Of a DNA stretch of 64,000 nt, positions 33,578 through 45,710 are shown piece after piece (position 1 is the stretch's first letter; every line of letters starts with the position of its first letter). The stretch comes from Marisa cornuarietis (Eukaryota > Mollusca > Gastropoda > Architaenioglossa > Ampullariidae): the NCBI GenBank assembly GCA_004794655.1, contig SMMW01000046.1:1834001-1898000 (forward strand). The letters are read 5' to 3'. A program made the translations under genes and the position numbers. The notes below the pieces were generated by a model. The model ran no database searches. It had not been told where the DNA came from and saw nothing but the letters and a program-made list of their open reading frames with translations.

Positions 33578-35297
33578 GGAATAGATGGAACCCCCGACAC
33601 ATCATCACTTTCATCACTGGGGTTATGCAGAACTTGGACACAGCATCCTTCTAATATTTTATTACACTTTGCTGAAATATTTCATAGTTCTTTAGTGACT
33701 TTCAAATGCGCACTGATATCAAAATTGTGCATTTATCATGACATGGGAGATGATACTGGGTGAAAGTTTGCGCTCTCTCTTTTATATATATTTTTTTTCT
33801 TGCTGTGTTGCAAGGGGGATACCCAATAAGAACACGTTGTGGTGGTTAGTTCCACAAGTCGTTTCGACAGGCTAAAATAGTCTTGGCATGCACACTTACA
33901 TCTGCATATTTGATGTACATAAACTTATCTTGACACAAAAAGACAGACCATTGCAGTCACAAGACACAAGTCTTTTTTTTCATTTCTCTCTTTCTGATAA
34001 CTGTACGGCTTTTTCTTTCTTTCCTGTCTCTTTTTTTTCTATCACATACTGGAAAAGGAGAGACATGGGCCTGACATATTCTGTATTCTGACTGAACATA
34101 GTGGAGCCGTTGTTTGACCGCCCACTCTGTGTGATATCAGTCCCCGGCATTAACCCCATTTTGATATTTTAGCGATTTCACCGAGGTTTTGTTGACCCGT
34201 GACTCTTAGCGCACCAGACCCTCTGTGGCTCGTGGGAAGATCTGTAAACACATCACTGAGCGAACCTGTCCTGCAGTCGTGAGGAGCACACTCCAGATCC
34301 TGAAGGGAGGACAACTGCCACGATAATACATCTTGTCGTTATCGATTGCCGAGAATTGTCGTTCCTAGACGAAAGGGTCCAGTCATTGAAGAGACCAGGT
34401 AAAGTCAGCTTAGTCTGCACGTGTTTAGTCTCTTATTTCTTCCACAAAAGCAGTCAGAATTCTGTAGGCACGTGTAACTAGGAAGATTTGACAACTGCGT
34501 ACCCCGTTTTATTTATTTATTTGCTCTTTGTAGCCTTTTTATTTTTTTTCTTTTAAATCTGTTTTTACCTTCATACCTTAATCCATTATCGCAGACCGAT
34601 AAGATACAATTTGTTAAGTATATACCTTCAAAAGCAGCGACAACCTTTTTCGAGCAAAACTTTATTACATATCATTCTCTGCCCTCATTCCCATATGTTC
34701 ACAAAATTTAGGATTTTGCTGAGAACAGAACGGTTTGGTTTCCATGTTTCAGACCACAGACATTCTTATGTCCGCGTATCGAGGGTTGCTGGTGTCGCAC
34801 CAGAGGGTCCACTGTAGAAAAAGTACGAATCATTACAAGAATTTTTTCATTATCACTTACAATATTGTCATCAAATTTTCAAAGAACTTTAAAGATACAT
34901 TTAATGATTGCCTTCAGAGGAGACAGAGTGGCGCCAGGGACTGAAGGGCTGGGCAAGAAGTTGCCGGAGAACAGAAAATACAGGTGAAGACGACGAGGGC
35001 GATAAGATTTATAACTCAGTGAAGAGCACCGTGCGCTTAGTGCTGTATTTAAAAGATAAGTCATCTATTCTCCACGAGAGTCTATACCTTAAAGACAACC
35101 TCTCAGAGGGCACTGGCTTGCGACAGGTGTGCTCGTCTGCTGCTGAGGGCGAAGAACGATGAATGACGAATGATACTTTTCACCAGCTGTTTCCTTTAGT
35201 CGGGGGAAGCACAAGTTTCTCGAGACTCAGTAAAGTGAACCGTCTATGTAATCAGACAAATGCTCACACGTGCATACGTGTGGGTGTTGGGGTGGAA

Positions 35298-35300
<3 letters not shown>

Positions 35301-35340
<40 letters not shown>
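35301..35340. repeat. (TG)n microsatellite
   Basis: About 20 uninterrupted TG units are present. Confidence 0.95.
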
Positions 35341-35342
<2 letters not shown>

Positions 35343-35948
35343 CTTGCGTGCGCCCACGTGTGAATACTAATGGGTGTGAGAGTGGGCGTGGGGCTGCCTG
35401 CTCATTAACTGCGAGAGTTGTCGGACGTGGCAAAGCTGTCAATTTACATCGTTCACAAATAGTTAAGCTCGTTTTTCACTTGAGCTCTGAGAGAGAGAGA
35501 GAGAGAGATAAAAATAGAGAACGAAAATTGCCGGATCTGATGTAGCAGAGTGAGGGAGTGACCAAGGAAATGACATCTACGATGCCAGTACCTCGCTTAC
35601 TCTCGAGTAAATAAATACATAAATAATTGTCCGATGTGGGCCCTGTGTATCGGCAAAGAGAACGAAAATAAAATGTAAATCAATTTGAGAATGCAAAAGT
35701 TTCAAATATTGTTTAAACTCACATGTTGAGGCTCACACTTGTTGGAATCAAGGTGTCCGATCTAGTCACAGATGATCATGGTAAGAAAAGGACACCAGTA
35801 GTAACTATCATCAGCAGTCAGCGACGGTTATGTAAGCACGAAAATAGGAGAAGAAATGACTTTTCTACGAGAATCACTCATTCGTGTCACGTAACCTCTG
35901 TGTTACTCAAAGACTTATTGATGTGAAGGCCTAAAAAGTTATAAAAAA

Positions 35949-36213
35949 AGATAAAGGTCATCCCATAACCTTTTCAGGTCGTAGGGGAGTGAGGTGTTAG
36001 AGACCCCACTTTTCTCGGGGCCAGCTTTTACATGAGGGTGGTGCCAATCTCCTCTCCCTCGCTGCCTTACCTTCCCCAACCCTCTATGGAGTCAGGTACC
36101 CATTCCCGTCAGCTGGGTCGACTGGGGAAAGTTTGCTGCGCTTATCGGGAATTGAACTAGCGCGCTCTCGGTTCGGACGCCAGCGCTCTAACCACTCGGC
36201 CATCGGCTTCCCC
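35949..36213 (-). mobile_element. tRNA-derived SINE, family B, copy 2 (full length)
   Basis: On the minus strand the head reads GATGGCCGAGTGGTTAGAGC (box A), followed by a box-B-like AGTTCAATTCCCG, then a unique body, and finally GACCTGAAAAGGTTATGGGA and a T-rich tail. At about 265 bp it includes the middle segment missing from the copy at 9609. Such elements depend on LINE reverse transcriptase for movement. I did not find a clear target duplication. Confidence 0.88.
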
Positions 36214-37080
36214 TGGCAGCTACCCGATGGTGAGTCTCTCAACTTTTAATTTATTTTTTGATAACCTCGAGGCCATAGTGTTCCTCGCGCAGAATCAAAC
36301 GTCGATTTAGCTTCATCATTCCTTCCCTTGATGGGTACCAGTTGTCTGGAGGGTGGCGGGTGGATAGGGTCAGCAGCGGACAGGGCTCGCCACAAAGACT
36401 TTCTTAAGAAAGGGTTAGCAAGTCCTCCATAGTATGGTCACTACATCCTTCTATCTTTGTCATCCAGTTTTTCCTCTCTTCGCCTCAAAATTGGTCTTCC
36501 TCCAAGGTACCATGAAGCACGATCTTAGAGTACTGTGTGGAGTCACGTGACCAGACTAGACAACCTTCTGCCGCTTTACTATTACCAAAAGGGGTCTTGA
36601 AAGTAGGAGGGTTGGGTAACTGACAGACAAAAGGAAGACATAATAAAAATTCGTTAATTTTATCTTCCATGTTCAAGATTCGAAGCAGGCATTTGGTCTC
36701 AAATGTACGGATTCCTATTTCCGTCCACGTAAGGTATCCGTAAAGCGGGATGGAAAATATGAGGGGCTTGTGCAGTCGAGACTTGGTAGCAAAACTAATG
36801 GCACTGCTGAGCTAAATCCTGTTTAGCCTGGTCATGTTGCCACCCTGCTGCAGATTTCTGCCGTGTACCTACCCTTTTGGGATAGGATGGCTCGAAGGAA
36901 CTGGAAACTGCTGAAATCGTTAGGCAGGGTGAAAACTGTTGGCTTCTTTGGACAGGATAGAGACTCTTGACCACTCTGAAAAGTGTAGAAGATATTTACT
37001 TGATGCTGTTAACACAATTTAAGTCATGGTCCACACCATCGATGCACTTTTGTAGTGTAAATATTTCTATATGCATCGGG
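36214..37080. other. Non-coding DNA, no recognisable feature
   Basis: I see no coding region, RNA gene or repeat structure that I can support. Confidence 0.55.
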
Positions 37081-37370
37081 GTTTAAATGTTTATAGGCTC
37101 CATAGGGTTTGTGTTTATAGTTTTCATCTTGTTTGAGTCGCAGACGTAAGAGATGATTAAATAAAGTTTTCTGAAGATGTCAGGCCCCCTATATTGGCAA
37201 TAAAAATGACAATTTATATTATAGACTCTGTATACTGGGAACAGTTTATAATGTACGCCATACATAGCTGTAAAAAGGCATGACACCTTATAATGAGCCA
37301 TATAGAGCTGTAAATAGAAATGAAATTCAGGACATGGCCAAACACAGAAGTAAATAGAAAGGAACATTTA
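37081..37370. repeat. Degenerate AT-rich tandem array
   Basis: Segments of the form TTATAATG-x-GCCATA-x-AGCTGTAAA recur several times (near 37250, 37290 and, more weakly, 37200 and 37340) at a spacing of roughly 40-45 bp. Divergence is high, so it is an old array. Confidence 0.5.
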
Positions 37371-38818
37371 TAAGGGGCACAAAGTGCATCACGATCCCCC
37401 TAAAAGAGTTAAGAAAAAACCAGTGTAGAAAGTGAAAGTTTACGAGAGATAAACACATAAGCAACAAGGGGAAGGGGTGAAAACATGGGTGGTGTGCAGG
37501 GGGAGACGTTGGGGGAGGGGGGAAGGTCTGTTCCTGTTTAATACAAGTCCAGAAAGCGTGTGCGCCTAGGCTGTCGCCTTCATTACCAATTAGTCTGGTC
37601 GCCTGTTGACCACTGGTCTCCACATGATTAGTACATGGTTAGGAGGAGCGAACAATGACCACAGGTCGTGGGTGGACGTCCGTAACCAGTTTGTAATCAA
37701 CAGAATGACTTTTAATGCCGGGGAGAGGGGTCGGTGGCAGGAAGAGGGCAAAGTTAGTGACTTCCGTCAATTGATTCCCTTGACCAGCCGGAACTACACA
37801 CAGAGGGCGATAGTGTGCATTATGAATGACGTGTGTGTGCATGTGTGTGTGCGCGTGCGGGCGCGTATTTGCAGACACACTCATAAGTGGTTGGATAAGC
37901 AAGCTTGTGCTGGTGTTTGTATGCTTAAAAACAACCGTGGAAAAGGGTAACAAACATGGTTTACAAAACACTTGGCACTAGAGTTATCTGAAATAGTTTG
38001 TTGAACTCCCAACCTCGACAGATCAGCGGGAATGAAATTACAGCCGAGGACTTCAGGGGAATATGCAAAACTTAGCCCAGTAAAGACATGAGCTGACATG
38101 AGATACTGTTTATAAAAAGAACATAAAGCTAGGCAAGTTCTGTGACTACACAAACAGCTACAAATGGCATTGTTTCTACGATATTAGGGTCGTCTGGAAA
38201 ATGCCAACATGATCCAAGCAAATCTGACTGTCTAAAAATTCCAAGATACGAAATAATGATCATAAGCTAACTTGCAAAAACTTTTAAAACTTTTCTTCAG
38301 ATTTCGTCGAACAAAGTACTTTCATTGACTATTATTAGTCTAATATTATCGTTATTCTTTTTTGTCTACTTGCATGAAATATAAAAAAAAATTAAAATGC
38401 AGCAAGTAATGATAGTCGCAAGTTTCTGTGATGTAAAATGACCCCCGACTGTTCACTTACATGCCTGTACTTAAAGCAGAAATACGTCTTCGTAAGATCA
38501 AAGTCCCGTACTCATCGATCCAACTTTACTGGACACGGATTGGCTGGCACGATATATCACGTGACAGAGACGCGGCCGCCGCCGCCGCCGTAAGTTTGAC
38601 AACATCGACATCAACGTGTCGCCAGCCCCGCCTAACGGATGGCTTGTGCGCCTTTGAAGCCGTTGGCCCTCTAATCATCGATAACAGCCTATCATCGTGC
38701 GCTTCTAAGGCTCCGATGATTTGTGGTTACTTACCAGGAGCACTTGCTCTCAACTCATCTACATCAAAGCCGCTCAATACATCACCGAGTAACATTTCTT
38801 ACTCACCAATAAGGTCCT
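37371..38818. other. Non-coding DNA with a short (GCC)n tract
   Basis: A (GCC)5 tract at about 38574-38589 is followed by GTAAGT, which resembles a splice donor. The surrounding 119-codon frame (38461-38820) has an alanine run from the repeat and no recognisable domain. It is not called as a gene. Other frames are short. Confidence 0.5.
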
Positions 38819-39115
38819 GATAATAATAATAGTGAAGATTTTTATAGCGCATATTCACACTCATAGAGAGCATGCTCTTAGCGCTTAAAACGAGGAAGAG
38901 ACGTGGACTAAGTAGACACAGAACAAAGGGGACGAAAGAAAACGACAGTACTGACGACGAAACAGAAAACAAAAGGCATCAAGTAACAGGAACAGAAAAA
39001 TATAGTGATTCTGCCGAGAAAGATGGGTAAAGTAGCAAGAGGGAAGGGGGCGGGGTTAAGAAGGACGAGTTCGAGCATTGTGCGGACTGTGTTAGGAGAA
39101 ATGCTCAAGGAAGAA
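38819..39115 (+). mobile_element. Truncated copy of the (TAA)n-flanked inverted-repeat element
   Basis: From TAATAATAATAGTGAAGATT to CTCAAGGAAGA this is closely similar to 55428-55720, with small indels. Homology then stops, so only about the first 295 bp of the roughly 510-bp element is present and the right terminal repeat is missing. Confidence 0.85.
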
Positions 39116-41404
39116 TAACACAATGAGATTACAGTCCTCATGTCGAACGCTTTAGATAATAAGACTCGCGTGCTGGTGACATTACTTACTCATCAAGTTT
39201 GTAATATTTGAATGATTGTGCGATGTATTCCTATTATGGACACATGCTTGTTGTTCATTCTTCAACGACATATTAGATGTGCAGATTGCCATACTAGACT
39301 GCATGAAACCAAGATGTAATGATGTTGTTGTTGTTGTTGATTTTGTAAGGGAAAGTGCTTCCACCTCTCGGTGATTTCGCACTATGGAGGGAAGGGGTCT
39401 TCGGGAGATGTGGGTGTTTTGGAGGAGGGTGAGGGTATGGGGTGAAGGGATGTGATGTAATGATTTCTTGTTTCGCTGTCTTGATCTTTCTACAGGGAAG
39501 AGACACCACGGTGTTCTACTAAACATGATAAATATATTTTATTTATGCTAAGTGTGTTTGTACTGCATGGTTTCTTTTTTCAAACTAAAAACTCGTATAT
39601 TGACATTTGCCATCACCTGCATCATTCCCAGTTTAGGTGCAGAAGTAGGGCAACAATAAAAAGTACATTGGCTTTTATGGACAGAAAGTTTATATTCCAG
39701 GAATACACGCAGGGCAAGTGAGACGGCAGTTAATAGGTGAAGGGTGAACCCCTTGCCCATCCCCCAGCGTGCCTGCATCTACGAAGCCACTCAAGCGTGT
39801 CCATTCCACAGGGAGAAAAACTCTTCGAACGTTCTGGAATACTGGCGCCAGGTCCCGCATGCAGCTGAACCCTACCTCGGAGAGATCACAGGGTAGTGAA
39901 CTCGTGTGCGAACGGCATGGGAGACAATTCGGGCGCCATTATGGCGGGGGAGCTAAATGGGAGGTAGAAGCACGAAGTGTTTTTCGATCTTGCTAACTGT
40001 GTTTTGCATGAGGCATTGCAAGGACGCAGAAACCAATGGGATTACCCCTGTCGAACGAGCTAAAGACCAGAAAATTGGCTTTCTGCATCTAATGCTTGGA
40101 GTCTGTGCCTGGCTACCCGATCTTTTATCAGACCCTTGCTGGTGAATGTCGCGGCTTTTGAACAGGGCTGCTTGTTCCAAACTACTGGCATGGCAGCAGT
40201 GTATGATGTGTCATGGTGAAGCTGATAAAAAGATGCACTCATTGTTTTGTTGTTGTTGTTTTGGTTGTTTTTTTTTTTTTTTTTGGGGGGAAGGTTACTT
40301 TCATTGACCTGTCCTGAACACCGAGTACTCTGATAACGGGGGAGGCTGTTATCGCAGAATTAATAAAAATGATCTGATACGACCTTTTTTTTTACTTGGA
40401 TGGGGGATGGCGGTGTTGGTGCGCACCGGATTTGCCACTCGGGTGCTGCATCATTGACTCATCTCTCCGTCTGTCAGACGGTCCACAATGGTGTCCAAAT
40501 ATGTAAATATGTTGGACTGTCCACAAATATCTATTAGATGGTACACAATGGTGTTCGTATCTTTCGGACATTCTCTATGGTATTGGTGTCTGTGGGACAT
40601 TCGCTTGTTCATACAGGTTGAACACTCGACCGGTTTGCAGGAGACTCCTCTATGTTGTGTTGACATCTTGTACACCACACTTCTGTTGTCCCTCTGTGGG
40701 AAATCCCTTCGTCATTTGATTAGAGAAAACAAATAAATGGCTAAAACTATAATATATTTCTTCCCTTCATTTCCATTTTTTGTAATTATTGCCAAAACTT
40801 CAGACTAATAGGTTTATTGCAGTCTTACTCTTTCCTCGAATTATTTTTTTAATGAAATAAAAAAATTCTTAAAAACCAGTCCTAAATGCAATCTCACCCA
40901 CGTTTCAGTACAGATGCATCATATAAATCCTAGCTACTATCAAGCTTCAAATCTCTTCGTCATTCATTTCATCAGTCACGCTTCTTCCCACAATTACTTT
41001 TCGTTTCAGGCAATATAACAACCCACTAACATCTACATCTATGTTGTACACTTCTCTCAGCAATAAACATCATCCCTTCCATGCACATGTAGGCGACAAT
41101 CTAATGTAGAGCTTCAGCAATGCACGCTGCTTGTTGTTGGCACCAAGTCTTAAAACACTCGTGTCTACCGACATCCTGATGTACCAACACAATATACAGT
41201 ACACCTATACTTAGCATGCAGTTCTACAAACTTCCTACAGATATCAAGTAGGTACTAATGGCCTCTTGCTGTGTATCAAATGTCCCAATATTATACTCTG
41301 TATTTTCCACATTCCTACCAACATCCAATATCGAATGATGTAGACATCGTTTCATATTTCCACCAACCTCTACTAAAAAGTGAATCAGTAACCGTAACTT
41401 CGGC

Positions 41405-41473
<69 letters not shown>

Positions 41474-42900
41474 GTTTCTTGCAGTTCAGCATTACTTCCC
41501 GCTTGGTCCACCTGTCTGCCATAAACCAATCAAGACTTGGGTCATGTAGTTCATCAACTCACAACACAACCTCGATGCTGCCTTGAGACCTGTTCCACCC
41601 TTGAAAGTCAGAAGGAATGACAGGGAAGAATAAAAGTAAAAAAAAAAAAAAAAAAGTCCCGATTTCCCCATTGGAAACATTCCCTGAAACACATCTAGTG
41701 ACGTAGCCGGGTGAGCAAACAGCAGGATAGCAGGCCTCGCTAGGCACAGGATACTGTTTGACCTCGGCTCTTTAATTTTCGTGATATTGAATCAGTAACA
41801 ACTTGACTTGCGAGGGGCCCAGCTCACCGAGATGCTGAGCTATGTGGGCAGCGTGGGTGAGATGGGCAGGAGGATGGCTACCTATCAGGGGAAGTAAACA
41901 CGCCTGGGGTTTCTGTAGACAGAGTAAACCTCACTGGGCGATTTTGTGATAGAAAAAATGAGATATTACTTCAATTTCCACAACAAGCAATGGCACCAAA
42001 AATGAATTATGAGCTTCTTGCCGACCTCTTCTGTGCAAAGAGGCGGAAAAAGTAGACAAGAAGGCACCGAGACACTCGAACATTCTCTGGCCCACGCGGC
42101 AGTTGCTGCAGCAGCCGTTACACAAATGTTACGAGGCCTGCACGTGCACTGCTAGAGATGAAAACATTAGTTTTACCTGTAATTCATTTTCTGTGCATCC
42201 CAGGTGTAGCTCTCTATATCTTCCTCTCGGGCTTTCTTATTCTAAACTCTGGTTGAAATGTGTTTGTGTCTGTGTTTGTGATACTATTTTATATCCCATT
42301 CGGGTGCTAATGCCGTGTACAAATGAATGCTATTTATAAACTGATTTATCTCACCTTATACAAATTCCGATTTTCAAAATCATGATAAGTGTTAAAATCA
42401 TTTAGGAGGCAGGCATGACAACATGAGACACACTTAATGGCGATATGTTATAGATAAAAAAATAATGTAAATTGTTGATGTCCTTTTGGAATTTTGCAAG
42501 TGTACCATCCCCACCCGCTCCTAGATAACAACATTTATTTCAAATCCACATGTTTTATGCCTCGGTGACATACATTTCTGTAAATATTTCATGTCGGTTT
42601 GCTTTAAAATTTAACATAAACTAAAAAGCAATACATCGTTTTCAAATGTCAGCGACTAGGGAAATGAAACCTATAAGCCTATTGTTTTACACCTGATATT
42701 TTTCAAGCTAATTTAAAAACTGATTCAAACTGATTTTTAAAAAAAACTCGAATTTTGCTGTAAGCTATTAATCATTCTGTCCATTACTAAAAACAAAAAA
42801 AAAGAAAGAAAAGAGGAAGCAATCCGCACGCTCAGACGGCGCTGGAATAAACTCTCACGCTCCTCAAGAAGAAATGCAAATGTAAAGGATGGGATGGAGG
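39116..42900. other. Non-coding DNA, no recognisable gene
   Basis: It contains (GTT)n at about 39325-39338, poly-T near 40267-40282, a long (CA)n at 41406-41472, a poly-A run at 41638-41655, and short loosely repeated GGACATTC/CACAATGGTGT words at about 40470-40620. No coding region is supported. Confidence 0.55.
41406..41472. repeat. (CA)n microsatellite
   Basis: About 33 uninterrupted CA units make this one of the longest pure dinucleotide tracts in the window. Confidence 0.97.
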
Positions 42901-42949
42901 AACGGTAAACGGCTCCGGCTTTCAGACCACGTGCGTCAGATAACACCAT

Positions 42950-43093
42950 TAGCGAAACACCAGCAGTGACGGTGGGGGGAGGGGGGGCGCGTGCTGTCGC
43001 CCGCATCTGAGCGCTGTTCAGTCGCAGCTGGCGTCTGCCTGCAGACGACCCTCCGTGGCCCCCAGCAGCGCTGTCGTCTGACGTGGTGGCCAT
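42950..43093 (-). other. Candidate 5' coding exon (weak)
   Basis: On the minus strand an ATG at 43093 has a strong context (AAGATGG). It opens into MATTSDDSAAGGHGGSSAGR and an Ala/Gly/Ser/Arg-rich peptide, typical of disordered N-termini encoded in CpG-rich first exons. Past about 42950 the frame turns into unconvincing sequence, so an intron would have to begin there. No downstream exon was identified. It lies about 900 bp from the CpG-rich segment at 43790-44200. Confidence 0.2.
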
Positions 43094-43789
43094 CTTTCAG
43101 CGGCGGTTAATACGTCACAGACGACAAGCGTGTGAACTGCCGGATCCTCCAGCCACTCTAGGTGACCAAGGGAAGGTCATCAATAGACAGCGAAGCTGCC
43201 GGTCTTCGGACACAACTTTCTCGTTATCTCGAGGACATTTTTCACTGAAAATGTAATAACAGTAAAAAAAAAAAACCCAGTGTAATAAGAATGTAGTAGA
43301 AATAATAAAGACAGATTTGAGAATACACACCTGAAGTGACAAATGATGTCTGGATTGACACTGTCGTAGCAGCAGTTTCTTCCTTTACAGAAACTGTGGG
43401 ACTTAAACTTCATTGTGCTCATCATTATGTTTGATTCAAGCTTACAGTGACAGTAAACATGGCTTGGAGTGAATTTATCTTACAGTCAACAGGATTTAAA
43501 TCGAATGTGGGTTGACAGGGAACACGATTTTCAATCAACACGACTTACACAAGCCTTACTGCAAACATGAGCCAAACAGAGTTCACAGTAAACCTTTACT
43601 TGGATGAAGTCACGTTGACAATGAACTCGACGTGAATGGAACGTGACTCACACGAACTTTTTGTTTTGCTTTGTCTTTATTCTTTCTTCCTTCATTTTTC
43701 TCTTATTTTATTCTACAAATTTCTTTTTTTTTTTTACCTTTCTTATCTTTCCCTCATTTTTCAGTCAACAGTCAAAAGTGTAGTCCACG

Positions 43790-44200
43790 TGCTGCTAGTC
43801 TGTTTGCCCTGACCCGGAAGTCTCGTTACAGCTGTTCCTGTAATCACGTGGCCAGTCCTTTGTCTCAGTCACGTCGTCCTGCACGAGGCTAGACGTAAGA
43901 CAAGGTTTGCCCCTCTTCAGCTGTTTTTGTCCAATTTTATCTGCCTCCTGTGGGGTACGCCGTATCGACAGGGCAGGGCAAGTATCTTGCGCGTTCCCTG
44001 ATTTAATATGGCGGCGCCTTGACCTGACGTTCGTGTCACGTGATTTATCCACTTCCGTCATCGCTAGCACGCGCGGCTCCGCCCTCAATTTAGCTCTGAC
44101 CTACGACCCCCCGGTTGCAATTACGCGCGTGCGTGTTGGACGTTTGGAAGTTTTGTTGTCATTCCCCTCCGCAAACAGGGAAAGATAACTGGCAAGCGGG
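43790..44200. promoter_or_regulatory. CpG-rich, promoter-like segment
   Basis: CpG density rises sharply here. Motifs typical of animal housekeeping promoters cluster within 300 bp: ETS sites CCGGAAGT (43814-43821) and, on the other strand, ACTTCCG (44051-44057); ATATGGCGGCGCC (44006-44018); the E-box GTCACGTGAT (44035-44044); and an NRF1-like GCGCGTGCGT near 44125. No TATA box or start site is evident. Function is inferred from motif clustering only, and direction is undetermined. Confidence 0.35.
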
Positions 44201-44689
44201 GCAGCTTTGCGCCATAATTTATTGCTGATCGAAAGTTAATGGCGATGGAGTTTTCTAATTCATCATTTTTGCTGATGTCGTTAGGGAGAAGTGAGAAAGT
44301 GGTTGAGCGACAGAGGGAGAGACAGAGAAAACTTTTTCCGCCTCAAAAAACACGATGACGTTCATTAATTTACATGATTATATGCTTACCACCTCCCGAA
44401 ACACTCGCAATAACTCTGTTCCTTCTTTTGACTGTGGGAATTGGCCACAGGCAGTTGGCACGATCACCATATCAATGTGACCAGTAGTGGACTGGACCCT
44501 GGGAGGAGCTCGTGTTCAAGTGTTATGATAACAGTCGAGACTGCAGCCTGATAACATATGGGGTCCAAGTAATATGTCAGTGCATCACAGGGTGAGGCGT
44601 CTATCAAGAGAGCCCCTTGCCAAAGGTCAGCCATTGTTTCGGGGAAAAAGACGACGAACCTCCCCCATTCCTGATTTTGAGAGAAATCC

Positions 44690-44920
44690 TTTCACCGAGA
44701 GAGAAAGAGAGAGAGAAATAACATGAAAATGAAAGAAAAAGTGATATACGTTCGTGAAGAGAAGGAGAAAGAAAACACAAAAAAGCCAAAAGCACGGAAA
44801 GAGACAAGGAGCAAGAAAAGAAGTGGGAAGCGAGAAAGGAAAAGAGAAAGAAACATAGAGAGATAAATAATAAAGAAAAGCGAGAAAGAGAAGCAAAGAG
44901 GAGGAGAACAAGTGATAAAC
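44690..44920 (+). repeat. Polypurine (GA-rich) tract
   Basis: The plus strand is dominated by A and G over about 230 bp, with only scattered pyrimidines. Minus-strand frames of 110 and 140 codons through it are Ser/Leu/Phe-rich translations of the polypyrimidine strand and are not genes. Confidence 0.8.
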
Positions 44921-45144
44921 TGACCTGAAAATGCATCCTGAAGTCACAGACAATGGCGACAAGAACCGCCTACAAATATACATACACATTGTTACAATAT
45001 GTAAGTGTTGGACATGTAAACTGAATGTAACGGTTTCTCGTAGCATCACTACCTTAACAGCGTTGCTACTGACTACTACTCCAGCTTTACAGGAGAAAGA
45101 ATAAGAACGATTCTTAGATAAAGGCTTACTTAAAGATATATTGT

Positions 45145-45258
45145 GAGTGAGTGAGTGAGTGAGTGAGTGAGCATGAGTGGGTGGGTGGGTGGGTGGGTGG
45201 GTGAGTGAGTGAGTGAGTGAGTGAGTGAGTGAGCGAGCATGAGTGAGTGAGTGAGTGA
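45145..45258. repeat. (GAGT)n/(GGGT)n tetranucleotide array
   Basis: Blocks of GAGT, then GGGT, then GAGT units are separated by two GAGCATGAGT interruptions. The structure suggests internal duplication of a compound unit. Confidence 0.93.
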
Positions 45259-45678
45259 TAGAATTTTATCGACCAGGAGACAGCGGATCAGATAATATCG
45301 AGAAACAAATTTATGTTTTGAGCCTCCTACATACTGCACTACAGGCTGGTAATTGAATCAATACTTTTAGCGCCTTCTCTCTCTCTCTCCATCCCCTGGG
45401 CTGCAAGACTTGAACAGTGCCAGCAATTCTCCCCGGCTGCCAAAAATCTGTAGGAATTCGCATGTCACGAACCTCCAATGTTTACTTTCCTCAACGTGTT
45501 TGGTGCGAAGACGGAAAATTTTATTTTAAGATTTATTTTTGTCGGAACTTAAAGATGCACTTTCATCTCTCCCAGTGCTCACTTTCAGCTGGCCTGATGT
45601 TGATGTCACGTGACCACTCCGCATCCTGCGATGCTTAGAGCACTGTTTTATTGCTGAATATAAACGATTAATCCCCTC

Positions 45679-45710
<32 letters not shown>

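Larger units (their letters stand above)
31296..35948. other. Non-coding DNA with long trinucleotide and dinucleotide repeats
   Basis: No gene is recognised. An (ATC)n tract lies at 33488-33576, with (TAT)n and (TAC)n just before it at about 33428-33452. A (TG)n tract lies at 35301-35340 and (GA)n at about 35489-35508. Open frames crossing the (ATC)n tract encode poly-Ile, poly-Ser or poly-Asp depending on frame, and are not proteins. Confidence 0.6.

Noticed and set aside
33394..33763. Open frames encoding poly-Ile, poly-Ser or poly-Asp
   Set aside because: They are translations of the (ATC)n tract in different frames and strands, with no flanking coding sequence.
44604..45049. Two overlapping hydrophobic minus-strand frames (possible membrane protein)
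   Set aside because: The Phe/Leu/Ser composition is exactly what the polypyrimidine strand of the purine tract encodes.
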